Assembly: GCA_026874595.1 (NCBI GenBank)
Contig: CM049307.1
Coordinates: 51,021,370 to 51,085,369 of the forward strand
Direction of reading: 5' to 3'
Source: Sipunculus nudus
Lineage: Eukaryota; Annelida; Sipuncula; Golfingiida; Sipunculidae
Length of the DNA stretch: 64,000 bases
Shown here piece by piece: positions 43,270-55,916 of this stretch. Position 1 is the stretch's first letter. The number at the start of each line of letters is the position of its first letter. The position numbers and the translations under genes are program-made. The notes beneath the pieces were generated by a model, which saw nothing but the letters and a program-made list of their open reading frames with translations, ran no database searches and was not told where the DNA came from.

Positions 43270-45335
43270 GGAACTTTAATTCAGAGACAAGGTATTATAT
43301 GTCTGCGACAAGGTATTTTCTGTCTCATTCCCAAAAAAGGAAAAGATTCTATTCTTTCGAAGAACTGGCGTCCTCTCTCTCTTTTAAAAACTGACTATAA
43401 AATAATTACTAAAACTTTAGCTAATAGATTTATAACAACCCTGGACTCTATTATTCATTCTGAGCAGACTTGTTTCATGAAAAAAAGATATTTTTGAGAA
43501 AATATTATAAAAATTACAGATATATTTGCATATTCATATGAACATTAAATTAAAAAGTTACCTGGTATCAAAAGCTTTTGAAAAAAAGCTTTCGATTTTT
43601 TAGAATGAACTTATATTCAGAATACTCTGAAAATGTCAAAGTTTTGATCAAATTTTAGAAAATGGATTCATATACTTTACTCGGGTATTAACAGCTTTGT
43701 CATAAGTAGGGGATGGGCTACTTCATACTTTTCTATAAATCGAGGTGTTGGACAAAGCTGTCCATTGTCACCATTTCGGTTTATACTTGCCTCAGAAATA
43801 TTAGCTGTTAAAATAAGAAATAATCCTAAAATTAAAAGGGTAAATGTAGGAGGTACTGAACATAAGTTAATTCAGTATGCAGATGACACAGCTGTTACCC
43901 TCACTGGAGGCACTAAAGCTTTTAAAAAACTCCTAGGAACTTTTGACGAATTAAAAAAAAAATATGGATTAAAAGTTAATGTAGAAAAAAAACTGTAGTT
44001 ATTCCTATGACACATTTTGCCAAAGAAAAAGAAAACATAGAAAGACTAGGTATAAAATGGTGCTCTGAACCAGTAAAAATATTGGGTATATATATGTTTA
44101 TCCAGACTGGAGAAAGATGAAAGATATCAACTATAAAGAAATACTGAGTATTTCTATTACATGCAGAACTCATTAAAAGATTTAAATTAAAAATAGGGCA
44201 AATGCAGTATATGAGTTTAATTGATGCTATTCCAGCAAGTTGGAAAAAATAATTAAATCATACTCAGATAGTGATAATCACATTAAAAATCATTGTAAAC
44301 CGAATATAAAAATTATAATGAATACTAAGGAAATCTCACAAAAAGTTTACAAAAATTTAATAATGAATGTCTGCACAGAACCCTCTAAAGCAATTGATAT
44401 ATGGAATACAGACATGCAATGCGATTGCAAAGACCTGATATATGGAGCCTTTAATAATATAAAAAGCATAACGATATCAGAAATATTAAAATATTTCAGT
44501 TTAAACTAATTCATTGAACCATAGCTCTCAACTCTCTGTTATTTACTATAGGGAAAGCAACCAGTGAACTTTGTTCACTTGTAAAAAAGAGAAAGAAACA
44601 ATTATGCATCTTTTTTATAACTGTAACGAAACAAAACATTTTTACTCAAATGAAAAACTTGCTGATTAGCCAAAAGATACTTCTTACAGAAAACTGCTTT
44701 AGCAAAACAACTATTATCTTCAACAACACAAATGATTCTCTGTTAGATACACTTATTACTAGCTAAAAGATATATATGTGTGAGTAAATGCAAAAAAATT
44801 ATGCCAAACTTCATCATTATAAACTATGTATGGAACAGATATACACCATTGAAAGAAACATTGCCCACATAAATGGATATATCTTAACATAATAAAACGT
44901 GGAGCCCACTTATGTCATACAAATATTTTTGTTTATACAATTTAACATTGAGATATATCCATGGTTAAAATATATGTTTTGTGTTTCTAGATACAGATTT
45001 TATTTTTGTTGAATATGCAAAGACTTGTTTATATATATATATATAGGTATGCATTTGTCATTATAGTGTCAATATTTGATTTATACTCCCTGAAGAATAG
45101 AAGATTATAAGATAAAATTTCTTTGAAAACAAACTACCATAGGCCATAATAAATTTTCTACATAAGATTGTCTCTTAACTGTATAAGTATCGCCTTACTG
45201 GATTTATTTCTTTGCATTGTCATTGTATCTGTTTTTGTGCAGTGTGTTAGTATGTGTGTATATATCGTTTCACATGGTCATTATTGGTACTGTCCATATG
45301 TTGTTTCATGGATGTATTAAATAAAGAAAACTTTC
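43270..45335 (+). mobile_element. Non-LTR retrotransposon, L1-like, decayed and 5'-truncated
   Basis: Reverse transcriptase signs on the plus strand: LIPKKGKDSILSKNWRPLSL and TDYKIITKTLANRF (43320-43440), GQSCPLSPFRFILASEI (43750-43800), LIQYADDTAVTLTGG (43870-43910), YGLKVNVEKK, then a C-terminal part (44240-44510) and a KKEKETIMHLFYNC-like zinc motif near 44590-44630, across frames. The L1/Tx1 style of these blocks differs from the element at 39.3 kb. It sits between CATATT and CATTCTGAG, which are contiguous in the intact gene, so it interrupts the exon 3/intron 3 junction of the pseudogene. Confidence 0.85.
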
Positions 45336-46917
45336 ATTCTGAGACTTCCTCTCCTCATGGAATTTGTCCTGTAAGTAGTAATAGGCTGATACCGATCTTC
45401 CCAAAGATGTTCACTGGAATCTCAAAATTATATATGAAGCAAAGGATAAACTAATTGATATATGTTCAATATCAATCAGAAATGTTAAAAAAAAATTCGC
45501 TAATATCCCAGGTAGCACATAACGTTTCACAACTTTCAGAGAAATATAGCTATAAGGTTATACTGCAACGTTTCTTATTTAACATAGTATCAATGTTGTA
45601 ACAACATAATCAAGTTGCACATTTAACAAGCAGGGCCGGGGTCATTATTAGCAATGTTGTCACAACGTGCAATTTAAGTTTTTAGAGAAAAACATTGTTA
45701 CCTTACGTCAATTACACATTTCTTACACATCTTGAAAAAAAGTATACTTTTTTATTTGAAAACCTATGTTCCACTTAATCTAAAGGAACATAAGAACCAT
45801 TATATTGCATATTTCTGACTTTTGATAGTTCTCCAGCTTGTTGCTGTTTTGTTGTCAATAACGTTTCATCAACATTTTACAAATAAGAATGAAAAGTTAG
45901 TATTTGGTTTTAAGATTACATTTTTATAAAAACGTTATGAAAACTTTTTAGTAACGTTTTATCCTAAAATTATGTTTTAGTAGCAAAATATGCTGATTCA
46001 CTGAAATAATATGTTCTTTTTTTCTGAATGTGGATCTGAATTTGGATAAAAAGCCTTAAAATACAGAATAACTGCTGTTTAATATTAATTCAGCTGTTTG
46101 AGTTTTTGCTATGGGTAACGTTCTTATATCATTTTAAAAACTATGTCCTTACAAAAATAAAAGGTTCTCCGTTAGTTTTAAGACAACATTCTTTTCATAT
46201 GTTTACCAAACAGATCCGTTACGTGTTATTCAGATAAAATAATTTAGTGGGAAATATCCTTCTTTAACCAAATATAAAGAATATTATATTTTAGCTGAAG
46301 AAGAACAAACCGTCACAATACACTATAACTGTTGTTTAATATTACTTCAGCTGTTTTGTTTTCTGGTCACCAGTAACGTTCTAACAACATCCTAAAATCA
46401 ATTTCCAAACAAGGATGTAAGTAACCGGCTAGTTCATGACAACATTGCTTTGAAACGTTAAGCCAACATTTCAAGAACTGTTATCATAATATATTTTATA
46501 TTTTCTTTAACAATTCTTATACCATGTTTAATTTTTTTGCTATCGGTAACGTTATGACAACATTAAAAAAATCCTAAAATTATAGGATCTCATTTAGTAT
46601 GGAAACAACATTGTTTTCAGGCGTTTAGCAAACATTTTATTTACGTGTTATTTAAATTTAATATTTTGGTGGCAAATACCCATCTTAGACTCAAAATAAA
46701 ATATAGAATATTTTAACTGGAGAACAATAAAAGCCTTCAGAATATAGAATTATAGTTGTTTAATATTACTTCAGCTTTTTTTTTTTTTTTGGGTTACCAG
46801 GAACTTTCTTAAAACACCTTCAAAACAATTTCCAAGCAAGGATAGACGTTAACAGTTGGTTATATATGACTATACATTGCTTTCAAACGTAAAGCAAACA
46901 TTTCACGAATTGTTATC

Positions 46918-46918
<1 letters not shown>

Positions 46919-46958
<40 letters not shown>
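46919..46958. repeat. (TA)n microsatellite
   Basis: About 40 bp of alternating TA inside the AACGTT repeat field. Confidence 0.9.
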
Positions 46959-47589
46959 CAAATATGCTGACATATAACATTAGTCTTTTATAATACACCT
47001 AAAGATGTACAAAATCCGTAGCAATCGAGAGACAATGTTCAAATATCCTCCTTATTTTAAAATGTCTGATATTTTATCTTGAGAACAATGTAAGCCGTCA
47101 TAATTCACTATTACTGTAGTTTAATAAATATTACTTCGGCTTTTTTGTACTTTGGTCACCAGAAACGTTCATAAAAGGATATACAAGCTGGTTTATGAAT
47201 AAATGGCTTAGGAACGTAAAGCAAACATTTCAAGATCTTTTATCATAACATATATTTTTATAACAAATATGCTAAAATAACTGACACCAGTCTTTTATAA
47301 CTCACCTAAAGATAAACAAAATCCTTCGCAAATCAGAGTCAATGATCTTTGACAATACTTATACCCTGTTTAATTGTTTGTTATAGGTAACATTCCAACA
47401 ACATTAAAAAAAAGCAAATTCCATAGAAAAATGAAAGGTTCTCAGTTATTATGGAATCAACATCGTTTTCAGACGTTCAGCAAACATATCATTTACGTCT
47501 TATTTAAATATAATATTTTGGTGCAAATATCCTTCTTACTCTCAAAATAAAATATATGTCATTTTAGTTGAAGAAGAATAAAAGCCCTC

Positions 47590-48115
47590 TCAGTGCACAA
47601 TTAAGGATTGAACCAACAAAAGCCGACACACTTCTCGACATAATGCGACGCGGACCGACACAGTAATCAGGTAACACTTGCAATGGTTGTGTCGCCTAGT
47701 GTATCCTGTAGTGTGTCGTGCAGAGGTTAACCGATAAACTCGCGAAATATATATAGGGTCAACCAAACGGAAATTGCCATGTTTGCCGGAAGTTGTGTCG
47801 GTTTGCGTCACCTAGCGTGTCGTGTGATGTGTAAATTTGTGTCGCGCGTTCAGACCCATTTCACGATCCGCTTTGTGTCGCGACATGCCGACGCAACCAT
47901 ACCCCGCCTTCAATCGCACAACAAATCTATACATATGTTAGAATGTCCCGTAGAGTCCGCGTTGCAAAGCCGACAATCTCCTTATATCTTGTGCTTCTCC
48001 ACGACGTGTCCTGTGACCTCGTCACCGCCGCGCCACAAGCTGACGTCGCGACACACTGGACGTTAACATTATGTGTCGCGTCACAGGCGTGTAGGCCTTG
48101 ATGGGTTAATCAATT
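47590..48115. other. CpG-rich segment with repeated GTGTCG/CGACAC
   Basis: A GC-rich island of about 0.5 kb inside very AT-rich repeats. The hexamers GTGTCG and CGACAC recur many times (for example TTGTGTCGGTTTGCGTCACC, TTTGTGTCGCGACATGCC). There is no convincing ORF and no clear TIRs. Probably an inserted mobile fragment. Confidence 0.5.
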
Positions 48116-48185
48116 CACCCCTTTATTATTACTTCAGATATATATGTTTTTTCTTGTTAACTGTAGGCATAACGTTCTTACAACA

Positions 48186-48585
48186 TACTGAGGTGACTTC
48201 ATATTCGCGGGGTTAAAATTTTACGATCTTCACAGTTTCAATGTTTTGCGAGGGTTTCATTTTGGCGATCTCGACGGAAATCCTACACAAAATAAATCAT
48301 AATTATATTAATGAATTATACAAAATAAAAGTGCGAAAATCTTAATAATCAGAGAACTGACCATCAAAACAGCTTAAATCATTGTTCATTAATACCAGAT
48401 AATATAACAAATCTAAAATAAGTGAATATAGCAACCTTTATACATGCAAGTTCTTATTATTTATGTTAAACATGAATCATTTATCCTTCGACATGCTTTC
48501 AACGATGGGACTCTTATTCACGGTTTTATTTTCGCGATAATTCCCCTTTCGCGAATATCATGAATTTGAAACCCTACCGAACAAA
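48186..48585. mobile_element. Possible MITE with TTCGCG-rich inverted ends
   Basis: Left CTTCATATTCGCGGGGTTAA and right inverse of TTTCAAATTCATGATATTCG followed by GCGAA text. The ends are inverted and imperfect; the interior is AT-rich and non-coding. Confidence 0.45.
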
Positions 48586-49284
48586 AAGGCAACCACGGTA
48601 TTGAAAACAATGTACAAGCAAGGATAAAAGTTACTTGATGGTTTCAAGACAAAATTGCGTTCAAACGTTAAGCAAACCTTTTAATAACTTTTATCATAAT
48701 ATATGTATTTTTATGACAAAGATGCTAAATTAACTAATGTAAGTCCTATATACTTCACCTTAAGATATGTTAAATCCTTCACAATATTCACAGTAATGGT
48801 CTTTGACAATACTTAAACTGTTTAATTTTTTGTTATCATTTACGTTCTAACAACATTAAAAAAATTCCTTAAAAAAATAAAGGTTTTCCAATTAGTTTGT
48901 AGACCGCTTAGTTTTCAGACATTTATAAAACATAATGAGTTACGTATTATTTAAATCATATTATTGATCATTTTTGCATACCATGATAACCATGAAATGT
49001 GTTTGCTGAAAATTGAAACTATATTGTCTATAGCAATGCGAATCGTTTTCAAAGCGATCATTTATAGTTTTGAGATGAGTAAACACTTCACACCCACATT
49101 ATCAGTCCAACAACACAGAATGTGGCTCAGGCATCACATTTATCGCAGCCACTGTTGAGACAGTATGGATAAAACCCTCCGGTACCCCCCCCCCCCTAAA
49201 AAAAAAAAGTTTTGAGAGCAGCCATACGTAATAATTAAGTCTTGCCAGCAGCTACATATTATTAATATTGTATTGGTCTATTAA

Positions 49285-49545
49285 GACAGGGTTTTGTGGA
49301 TACTATGTTTGTACCGCCGCCTCCCAGCCAAATATTTTTCCTGAGAATTTCTTCCTAAACACTGGACGGAATTTTATGAAACTCAGATTTGTACGATCCG
49401 GTCACATATGACTTTCTGCACGCTCATTTTACGTTGATCTCTGGCCTTTCCTGTCTGCACAGCCTCCATCCGTGCATCTGTTTTCACACAAAAACACAAA
49501 AACCCACATATCTTGATACTCGTTTGACCCATTTGGGCTGATATT
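49285..49545. repeat. Fragment of the 23.1-kb dispersed repeat
   Basis: Matches 23115-23330: GTGGATACTATGTTTGTACC, GGTCACATATGACT, CTGGCCTTTCCTGTCTG, GCCTCCATCCGTGCATCTGT. Confidence 0.65.
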
Positions 49546-49558
49546 TTGCATGAGTTTA

Positions 49559-49568
49559 TGTATGTATG

Positions 49569-49605
<37 letters not shown>

Positions 49606-49673
49606 ATATTTATATATGGAGAGAGGGGGGGGGGGAGACAGAGAGAGAGAGAAAGAGAGAGAGAAAAAGCCAA
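49559..49673. repeat. Compound microsatellite (TA)n(TG)n then poly-G and (GA)n
   Basis: TATG/TA/TG runs at 49559-49610, then GAGAGGGGGGGGGGG and GA repeats up to about 49672. It makes spurious ORFs on both strands. Confidence 0.9.
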
Positions 49674-50399
49674 GGGGCGTAATTTGATTACGACCAATGT
49701 TGGCTTGGTGGACCGACCTTATTTACGTCATTGGTTGAGCCAGTGGTCATACCACGTTGAACCTAGAACGGTTCTTTGGTGTGCCTAGAGACGAGATATT
49801 TATAAGACCCGCGTACAAAAACTAAATTCCTGGCCCTGAATCAAGCATAAGTGTCAAGGGGCAGTGTATACGAACTGCCAGAAAGGCAGTTATTAAAATA
49901 ATAATTTTTTAAGGCAAATCCAATGAAAAATCGCTTTGAACGTCATAGAACGTGTCTCATAGCCCTCTTTATCCAGAAACACCCGCGTATTTTTAACAAT
50001 CGCTGGAAATATTTATACGGATTTCGTCATTTCAGAGATGACTTTATGTTTATGACCAAGTATCGTTTTATTGCGGTCTAGCAACCATCTTCTGTTCACA
50101 ACCAATTATACACCCTGCAAAAAGCACGCTAAATGTCTGATTCCTTCTTACTTATCAAAGTCCGCGTAATGCAGATGTTGTTCATAATGCAGTGGTGTCT
50201 ACCTTTGAAGGAACACCTCAATGAATTCAAGCTTTGTGAATAAAATTTGGGATATATACTCGGGGAAAAAGTGGAATAATATAACTGCCCCATATTTTAA
50301 ATTCATCATACAGAAAAAAAATAATATTGTTAATTTCATCATAGCTTTTAATGTTGCACGAGGTGAATAAACATACTTAAATAAAATCCTAGTGAAAGC

Positions 50400-51280
50400 A
50401 TTATTAGTTACTAGAAAAACACTCAGAGAGCGCAGACCTCCACCAAGGCAAATCGATCATTACCCCTCATGAAACTGTCAGAGAAGCAGCAATATTTCAT
50501 AAAACATTCCTGGATCAAGATTGTTTACCATATCAAAATTTAATCAATTAGTCCTACCATCATTGTTGAGCAATCCTGAAAAATTAATAAAAATCCGCCA
50601 ATTAATAACTTTTTGACTAATGCTGCTAGCAGACAAACAATCAAACCAACACCCCCAAAAAACATGACTTCTGCCGCTAGCGGAGGTAATAAACAAGTAT
50701 TAAGTCGATTAAATTTGCAGACTAACACTTCTTATGCAGGCCTACGGAATGCTATGTGCGTATAAAATCGGTACACACATTTAGAAAAAAAGGTAAGACT
50801 ACTCATGCGCGGATCCGGCATGCGGAATGCGCATCCGAAAAAACGATCGCTACATGTAGCAATTTTTGTTTATTTTCCGGATTGTTCCCAGGGACAACAG
50901 ATATACATAGAAAAAATGTATCTTGCCGTGCAGGTTCATATGAAATCTCTCAACACGCATTCCGTACTCTGTACATGTGTAAGAAATCTAACACGTTACC
51001 ATTGAAATAAATTGCCCTCGAAATTTGCCACAGTCTGTTTTATTAACCATCTCCCATGGATGTGGGGGGTTTGAGTAGCTTGAGACATTCCTGCAGTGCC
51101 TACGACGTACTGTTACGTCCTTTATAAAAGATTCACCCAGTGCCTACGACGTACGGGTACATCCTAAATTTGTCAGCGGTTTACATAAGAATTGTTATAA
51201 ATTTCTCAATATACAGTCTATATATATTATAAACGGCGAACGTACCCAGGGTCCTGCTCTCGCACAGCTTAGCGTAACAA
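50400..51280. other. Pseudogene intron 1 remains and unassigned DNA
   Basis: 50411-50460 contains AACACTCAGAGAGCGCAGAC and CTCCACCAAGG, a phrase found in widespread animal repeats. 51093-51160 has two copies of AGTGCCTACGACGTAC. No gene seen. Confidence 0.4.
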
Positions 51281-51410
51281 AGGAATTATTATCTAAATTG
51301 TTTTATTTTAATTTCTTAATAGATGAAAATCAAATAAAAATGTTTGATGTGGGGGGGGGGGGGGTTAAAATTGAGGCGGGCGATGCCTGAGAACCATACC
51401 TTTTACAGAC
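51277..51410. mobile_element. Right half of a GGTATGGTTCTCAGGC MITE
   Basis: Ends GGCGGGCGATGCCTGAGAAC and CATACCTTTT, preceded by TGAAAATCAAATAAAAATG as in the copy at 37011-37345. The left half is missing. It lies where the pseudogene's exon 1 coding text stops. Confidence 0.65.
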
Positions 51411-51535
51411 ACACAGAAAAACAGATAGACAAACATTCGCGCCAAAAAAATAACCCCCGTCGCTAGGCTTGGCAAAGGTAAAAAAAAGGTCCGAATTTGA
51501 AAAAAAAATCCGTATGATGAGCTCAACGTCGACAT

Positions 51536-52387
51536 TCCTCGACTCGTGCAAGCATAGGATCCAATGACTGTTGCTGATTTCTGTGTTTTGAAAATCAAGA
51601 AGATAAACATTAAAAAAAATAATTGATATATAATTTTTCATTAGTATGGTGACTGTTTCATCATTGACACACACACACAAGTATGATTGCAGAGGCAACA
51701 AATGACGCAGGTTAAACAATCATACGTCAGCCTTTGGCGGATCCTTGATTTTGATGGGGGACACCACAGGAAGGCTAATAAGAAAAATGTACTGAGTTCC
51801 TCAGGCGCAAGAGGTGTCTTGGCCGTAAAATTTTTGTGAAACCTTTAAGATATGTGGCATATGAAGGCGGATGCAAATCTGACCTCTCCCTCTTGATCTG
51901 CTACTACATATGTTTTTTTCCGGTGCAAAGAAACATGGAAGAATAAAAAAAGAAACACTGGTCATTTTGCTTAAAGTTATTTATAACCAAAAAGAAAAAA
52001 AAATATCAATAATCCAATTCGTGTTGTCAGTTATATTGGCAAAGTCAGTTATATGAGCATTGTAATTATGATACATGATAGCTCAGTGGAATGGAAATGT
52101 ATTTGGTAGTCTGAGATAATATTGTTTTTGTTGCTCCTCATTGTTGAGCCAAAACACATCATATTGTAAATCTCTCACCAGTACTAAAAGCTATTGTGGT
52201 CGCTTCATTTAAATATTGTAATATCTACCCATTATCCCTAATTGTCCATCAACTACCCTGAATAGCAATGTTAAATGGAGTTTCTCTTGAATGATGCTTC
52301 AAGTGAGATTAGATATATTTTCATTGGTTCAACTTTCAGTCATAAGCCTTTCGTTATGCCCATCATGGTAAAAGGTGGCCCAAATGG
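51536..52387. other. Spacer between pseudogene and intact sulfotransferase gene
   Basis: 51536-51620 aligns with the 5' flank of the intact gene (shared GCTGATTTCTGTGTT.TGAAAA). 51720-52387 shows no gene; on the minus strand it must include the 3'UTR of the intact gene. Confidence 0.55.
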
Positions 52388-52551
52388 TCACCGTTTACCG
52401 TCCATCACTTTTTTGTACAACAGATAGAACCGCTGACGTGTCCACTTGTATAAGTCTGTGTCGTACATCAAATCGTTATCCAAGGCATCACGTAACTTTT
52501 CGGTGGTTTCTTTCCTATTCTTGCTACGAAATGTTTCATGTAAGATACTCT
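52388..52551 (-). CDS. Sulfotransferase exon 6 (stop codon)
   Basis: Acceptor TTCCCTTCAG, then AG AGT ATC. It encodes SILHETFRSKNRKETTEKLR and ends KKVMDGKR-stop (TGA, 52388-52390). RKETTEK matches the HS2ST C-terminal region. Confidence 0.9.
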
Positions 52552-53506
52552 CTGAAGGGAAAGTAATACTCAAATTTACACATAAAGATACAAAAAGAAA
52601 GGTGAAGTATATAGGGGTTGTTGTTAAAAAATGTCAAAGGGACGGACCGCATAATCTTAACGAAGCCAAGGAATAGATAATATGTTTCAGACACAAAATT
52701 TGCCCGGAAACACACATAATATAAAAACATATGAAGAATTCAGAAATGATGTAACAAAACGTCTTACTTTCTCTCCGGAACAAATCTGGTGCGATTTTAA
52801 AGAAATTGGGCAGCAGAACCTCCAGCGCTTCAAAGAACTCCGTCATATTCTTGGTTGTGCCAATCACTAAGTACCGACGGACTATGTTGTGTTTGGCTCG
52901 TAACAAGGCTTCCTTCGAAGGCATTCTGACAAGTAGAAATATCTCGGCTAACGTAAAGTCATCTGAGGTATAGCGATCACTCTTTGTATGTTGTCCGCCC
53001 GTCCGGTTGTCCATTACAGGGCACAAATCGTAACCACTGGACCTAGAAACGTATCACTGAAAACCCATGGAGGTCCATAAAAATCACCTTGGTCACCTGA
53101 AATTAGGTCACTGTGACGTATATCTCCCATGCTATCGTGCTCGTGAGTACAACCCGTTCCATAATCATTAAAAAATATACAAATCTTTGAAAAAATAGTA
53201 GATGCTTTTTAAGTCCAAATTTTTCATCCAAACCTTCCATCTTGCAAATACAGCTGACCTGCAAAAGGGGGAAGATTCCTTTTGACCTTGGGGTCAATAG
53301 GTTAAAGGTCAAGGTCACAGGAGCGTTTCTTTAAACAGATTCGTTTCCTGAAGATAACTCCAGCTTGACTTGATTAATATATGTCCCACTGCTAAATCAA
53401 GAACCTATAGCTTTAAGGGTCATGAGGCCAATGGTCAAGCTCACAGGACTTACATTAATTTCGAGATGACAACTCCAGTTAAGTTTGACATTCGATTTAA
53501 ACTTAA

Positions 53507-53554
<48 letters not shown>

Positions 53555-53579
53555 AATATATATAGATATATATATATAT

Positions 53580-53610
<31 letters not shown>

Positions 53611-54454
53611 TAGTAGTTGGCTGAACTTGTCTTGTGTATTTGACATAACTGTCATAAATTATACTTTTTTCAACATTTGCTTTGTTTTCATTTTTTCATA
53701 GAAAAATTTATAATTGAAAAGAATATGTGAATATATCATACTAACCAATAATAAATGTTAAAAAATGGTAAAATTGGTAAAATCTTCCTTTCATAAACTT
53801 GTGTTTCCTTAAGAACTACCTGATCCTCATTGATCGGCGCAAGTTTCTCAAAATCTGATGATTCGTTGTAATACAGCGCAAGAAATCTTGGATCATTCTT
53901 CACATGGCTAATTAGGTTACCGTTACCTCATTTGCATAAATGCAATTAATCACATGGCTACTACCAACATGTCACTTAGCTGAGCGTCATGACCCATAGG
54001 TCACTTGTTTTGATTGTATATCATTGCATGGTATACTTTTAACTTCTCTGTCAAGGATACTTTTATAAGCTCGCCGGAACACTTTATATATACCGAGCCC
54101 CGGCGTCTGCGTCGGCGGCGTCCGTAGACACCAAAGGTTAAAGTTTTTTTGTTAAGCCACTGGCAACCACTGACCCGATTGCTTTCATATTACACATATG
54201 TATTATATAGGCGCTTTTTAATCCCCCCCCCCCTATGATATGAGGATCAAAAGGTGCAAATGACAAGCCCTCAAGCCCCCGTTGTTCTTGTACAGCTTCA
54301 AGTCAAGCACATCTGTTAAACGTTTTTATCATTCTAGTTTAATATAAGGGCAAGAAATTAGCACTTCATGAACACAATTTGAACAGATCACAACCCAACT
54401 CAGGGTAGAGTTTGGGGATAACTCTTTATAACGCAACAACCACTCACAAAAAGC

Positions 54455-54513
<59 letters not shown>

Positions 54514-55866
54514 ATAGTTTGTTAGGAATCCCACAGTTGATGGTTAAATGTCAAGGATTTTCAAAATGCGCCGTACCGGCGAGTTCTGTTGTCCACAGAC
54601 GACTTGTAAAAATTACAACCACAGTCAAAAGGGTTTATAAAAAGATTGCCTAAACAGTCTATTTTTTAATTTGCATCATTTTATTTAAGTAAAAATTTAT
54701 ATCCTCCTTCACTATCTTTATGACTATGTGATATAAATAAACAGAATAAAGTACTCACGATTCTATGGTCTAAACACGTTCTAGCATTTTGATCAATTGC
54801 GATCGGTTTATATTGTGTATGATCACTCTACAGTGCTATTAGTAATATAACTGCATGCAAACAAGGAAATAGAGTATCATGTTTCTTTTTCATTACCTGC
54901 AAATCGAATTATTTCCACAGAAGAAAGGAACTTGTGAAATCATGGAGGTCCTGTTGAAACAAGCACCCAGTTCCAGTCGCTTCTCAATACATTCGTCAAA
55001 TGTCTGCAAACGTATATCGGAGCAGTATTGTAACATACGACTATGTAAATAAAAATAGGTGCATGCACTAAACTGAAAAGATAAGAAACCCAAAACCACT
55101 CATATGTTCATTAGAGGAAACTGAATGACTGCATTTGAACGAGAACTGATGCGTGTTAATCATCTTAATTTCTTTATCGGGATGAAATTTGTGTGTTGTA
55201 GCCTTAATATTAATTTGCTGTGATTTTGAAAAAAAAGTGCAAAAATCTTTGAAATAGGCCTTATTCATGTAAGAATTTGCTCAGGCGTATTGTAATCATC
55301 AGTTCTATACTCAAGTGTAGGCCTGCCGCAGTCTGACTGCGCTGATTTCAATAAATAGCGCTAGTGTGTGTGAAAAAAGGAGATAACAGTTGACGTGGTC
55401 CGGTGCCGTAGGCTTTTACGTATCTGTATATATGCAACTCATTAAACGAGGATATCGTCGGAGATGGAGGATAGAAATTCGTCCACCCATTCATTTGTTG
55501 AAGGAAAGGTTCGCGACACCGGCTTAGACATTAATGTAATGGATGACCGATAGACGGCCCTAGGGTTTTTGACTTAATATTCAATTTAGCCAAAGGGAGA
55601 ACGAATATAAAATTAAAACATATTCTTAATAGAAATCGCGCATGTCTTACCATATTCTCAGACCTCCCCATTTTACGGTATTTATCCTGTAAGTAATAAT
55701 ACGCTGATACCAGTCTATCAAACGGTTCCCGGATCAGATTAATGTACACTGGGCTCTCAAAATTATATCTGAAGCAAAGAAGGCTTGGTATTGACAAAAC
55801 ACATTCAATAATTAATGGTCAATAATATTCAGAAATGTTTAAAAATTGCATATATATTTACATATA

Positions 55867-55916
<50 letters not shown>

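Larger units (their letters stand above)
45495..48960. repeat. AACGTT/CAACATT-rich imperfect repeat field
   Basis: Loose units of about 300-420 bp repeat phrases such as GTTTAATATTACTTCAGCTG, GGTCACCAGTAACGTTCTAA, CAACATT and AAACGTTAAGCAAACATTTC. Starts occur near 46075, 46330, 46750, 47110, 48120 and 48590. Two later inserts interrupt it (47590-48115 and 48186-48585), as does a (TA)n run. It occupies the exon 2-3 intron of the pseudogene, which in the intact gene is only about 0.5 kb. Confidence 0.65.
42222..51535 (-). pseudogene. Decayed tandem copy of the UST/HS2ST-like sulfotransferase gene
   Basis: Same strand and exon order as the intact gene at 52388-58610. Recognisable: exon 1 start (51509-51535, one base lost so the frame breaks), exon 2 (50152-50231, in-frame TAG at 50199-50201 and donor GT lost), exon 3 (45336-45433 plus 43264-43269, acceptor AG changed to AT, about 17 bases lost including the REPFDR motif, split by a retrotransposon), exon 4 (42714-42814, TGA at 42731-42733) and the first 30 or so bases of exon 5 (42222-42252), where another retrotransposon cuts it. 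Intron text also aligns: 49800-50400 with 55915-56540 and 42850-43265 with 55150-55660. Exon 6 and most of exon 1 were not found. Confidence 0.88.
52926..54896 (-). other. Sulfotransferase intron 4
   Basis: 2 kb. More than half is an AGCTCAGCTGA-type repeat that begins only about 16 bases from the exon 5 acceptor. The rest has (TA)n runs. The pseudogene's equivalent intron lacks this repeat. Confidence 0.7.

Noticed and set aside
47779-48066. 95-codon ORF in the CpG-rich segment
   Set aside because: An open frame is expected in GC-rich DNA of this length; no motif, and the text is driven by the GTGTCG repeat.
51365-51719. Minus-strand ORFs of 81 and 129 codons
   Set aside because: They read through a MITE fragment, a truncated pseudogene exon 1 and its 5' flank; the part resembling the intact gene is its untranslated leader.
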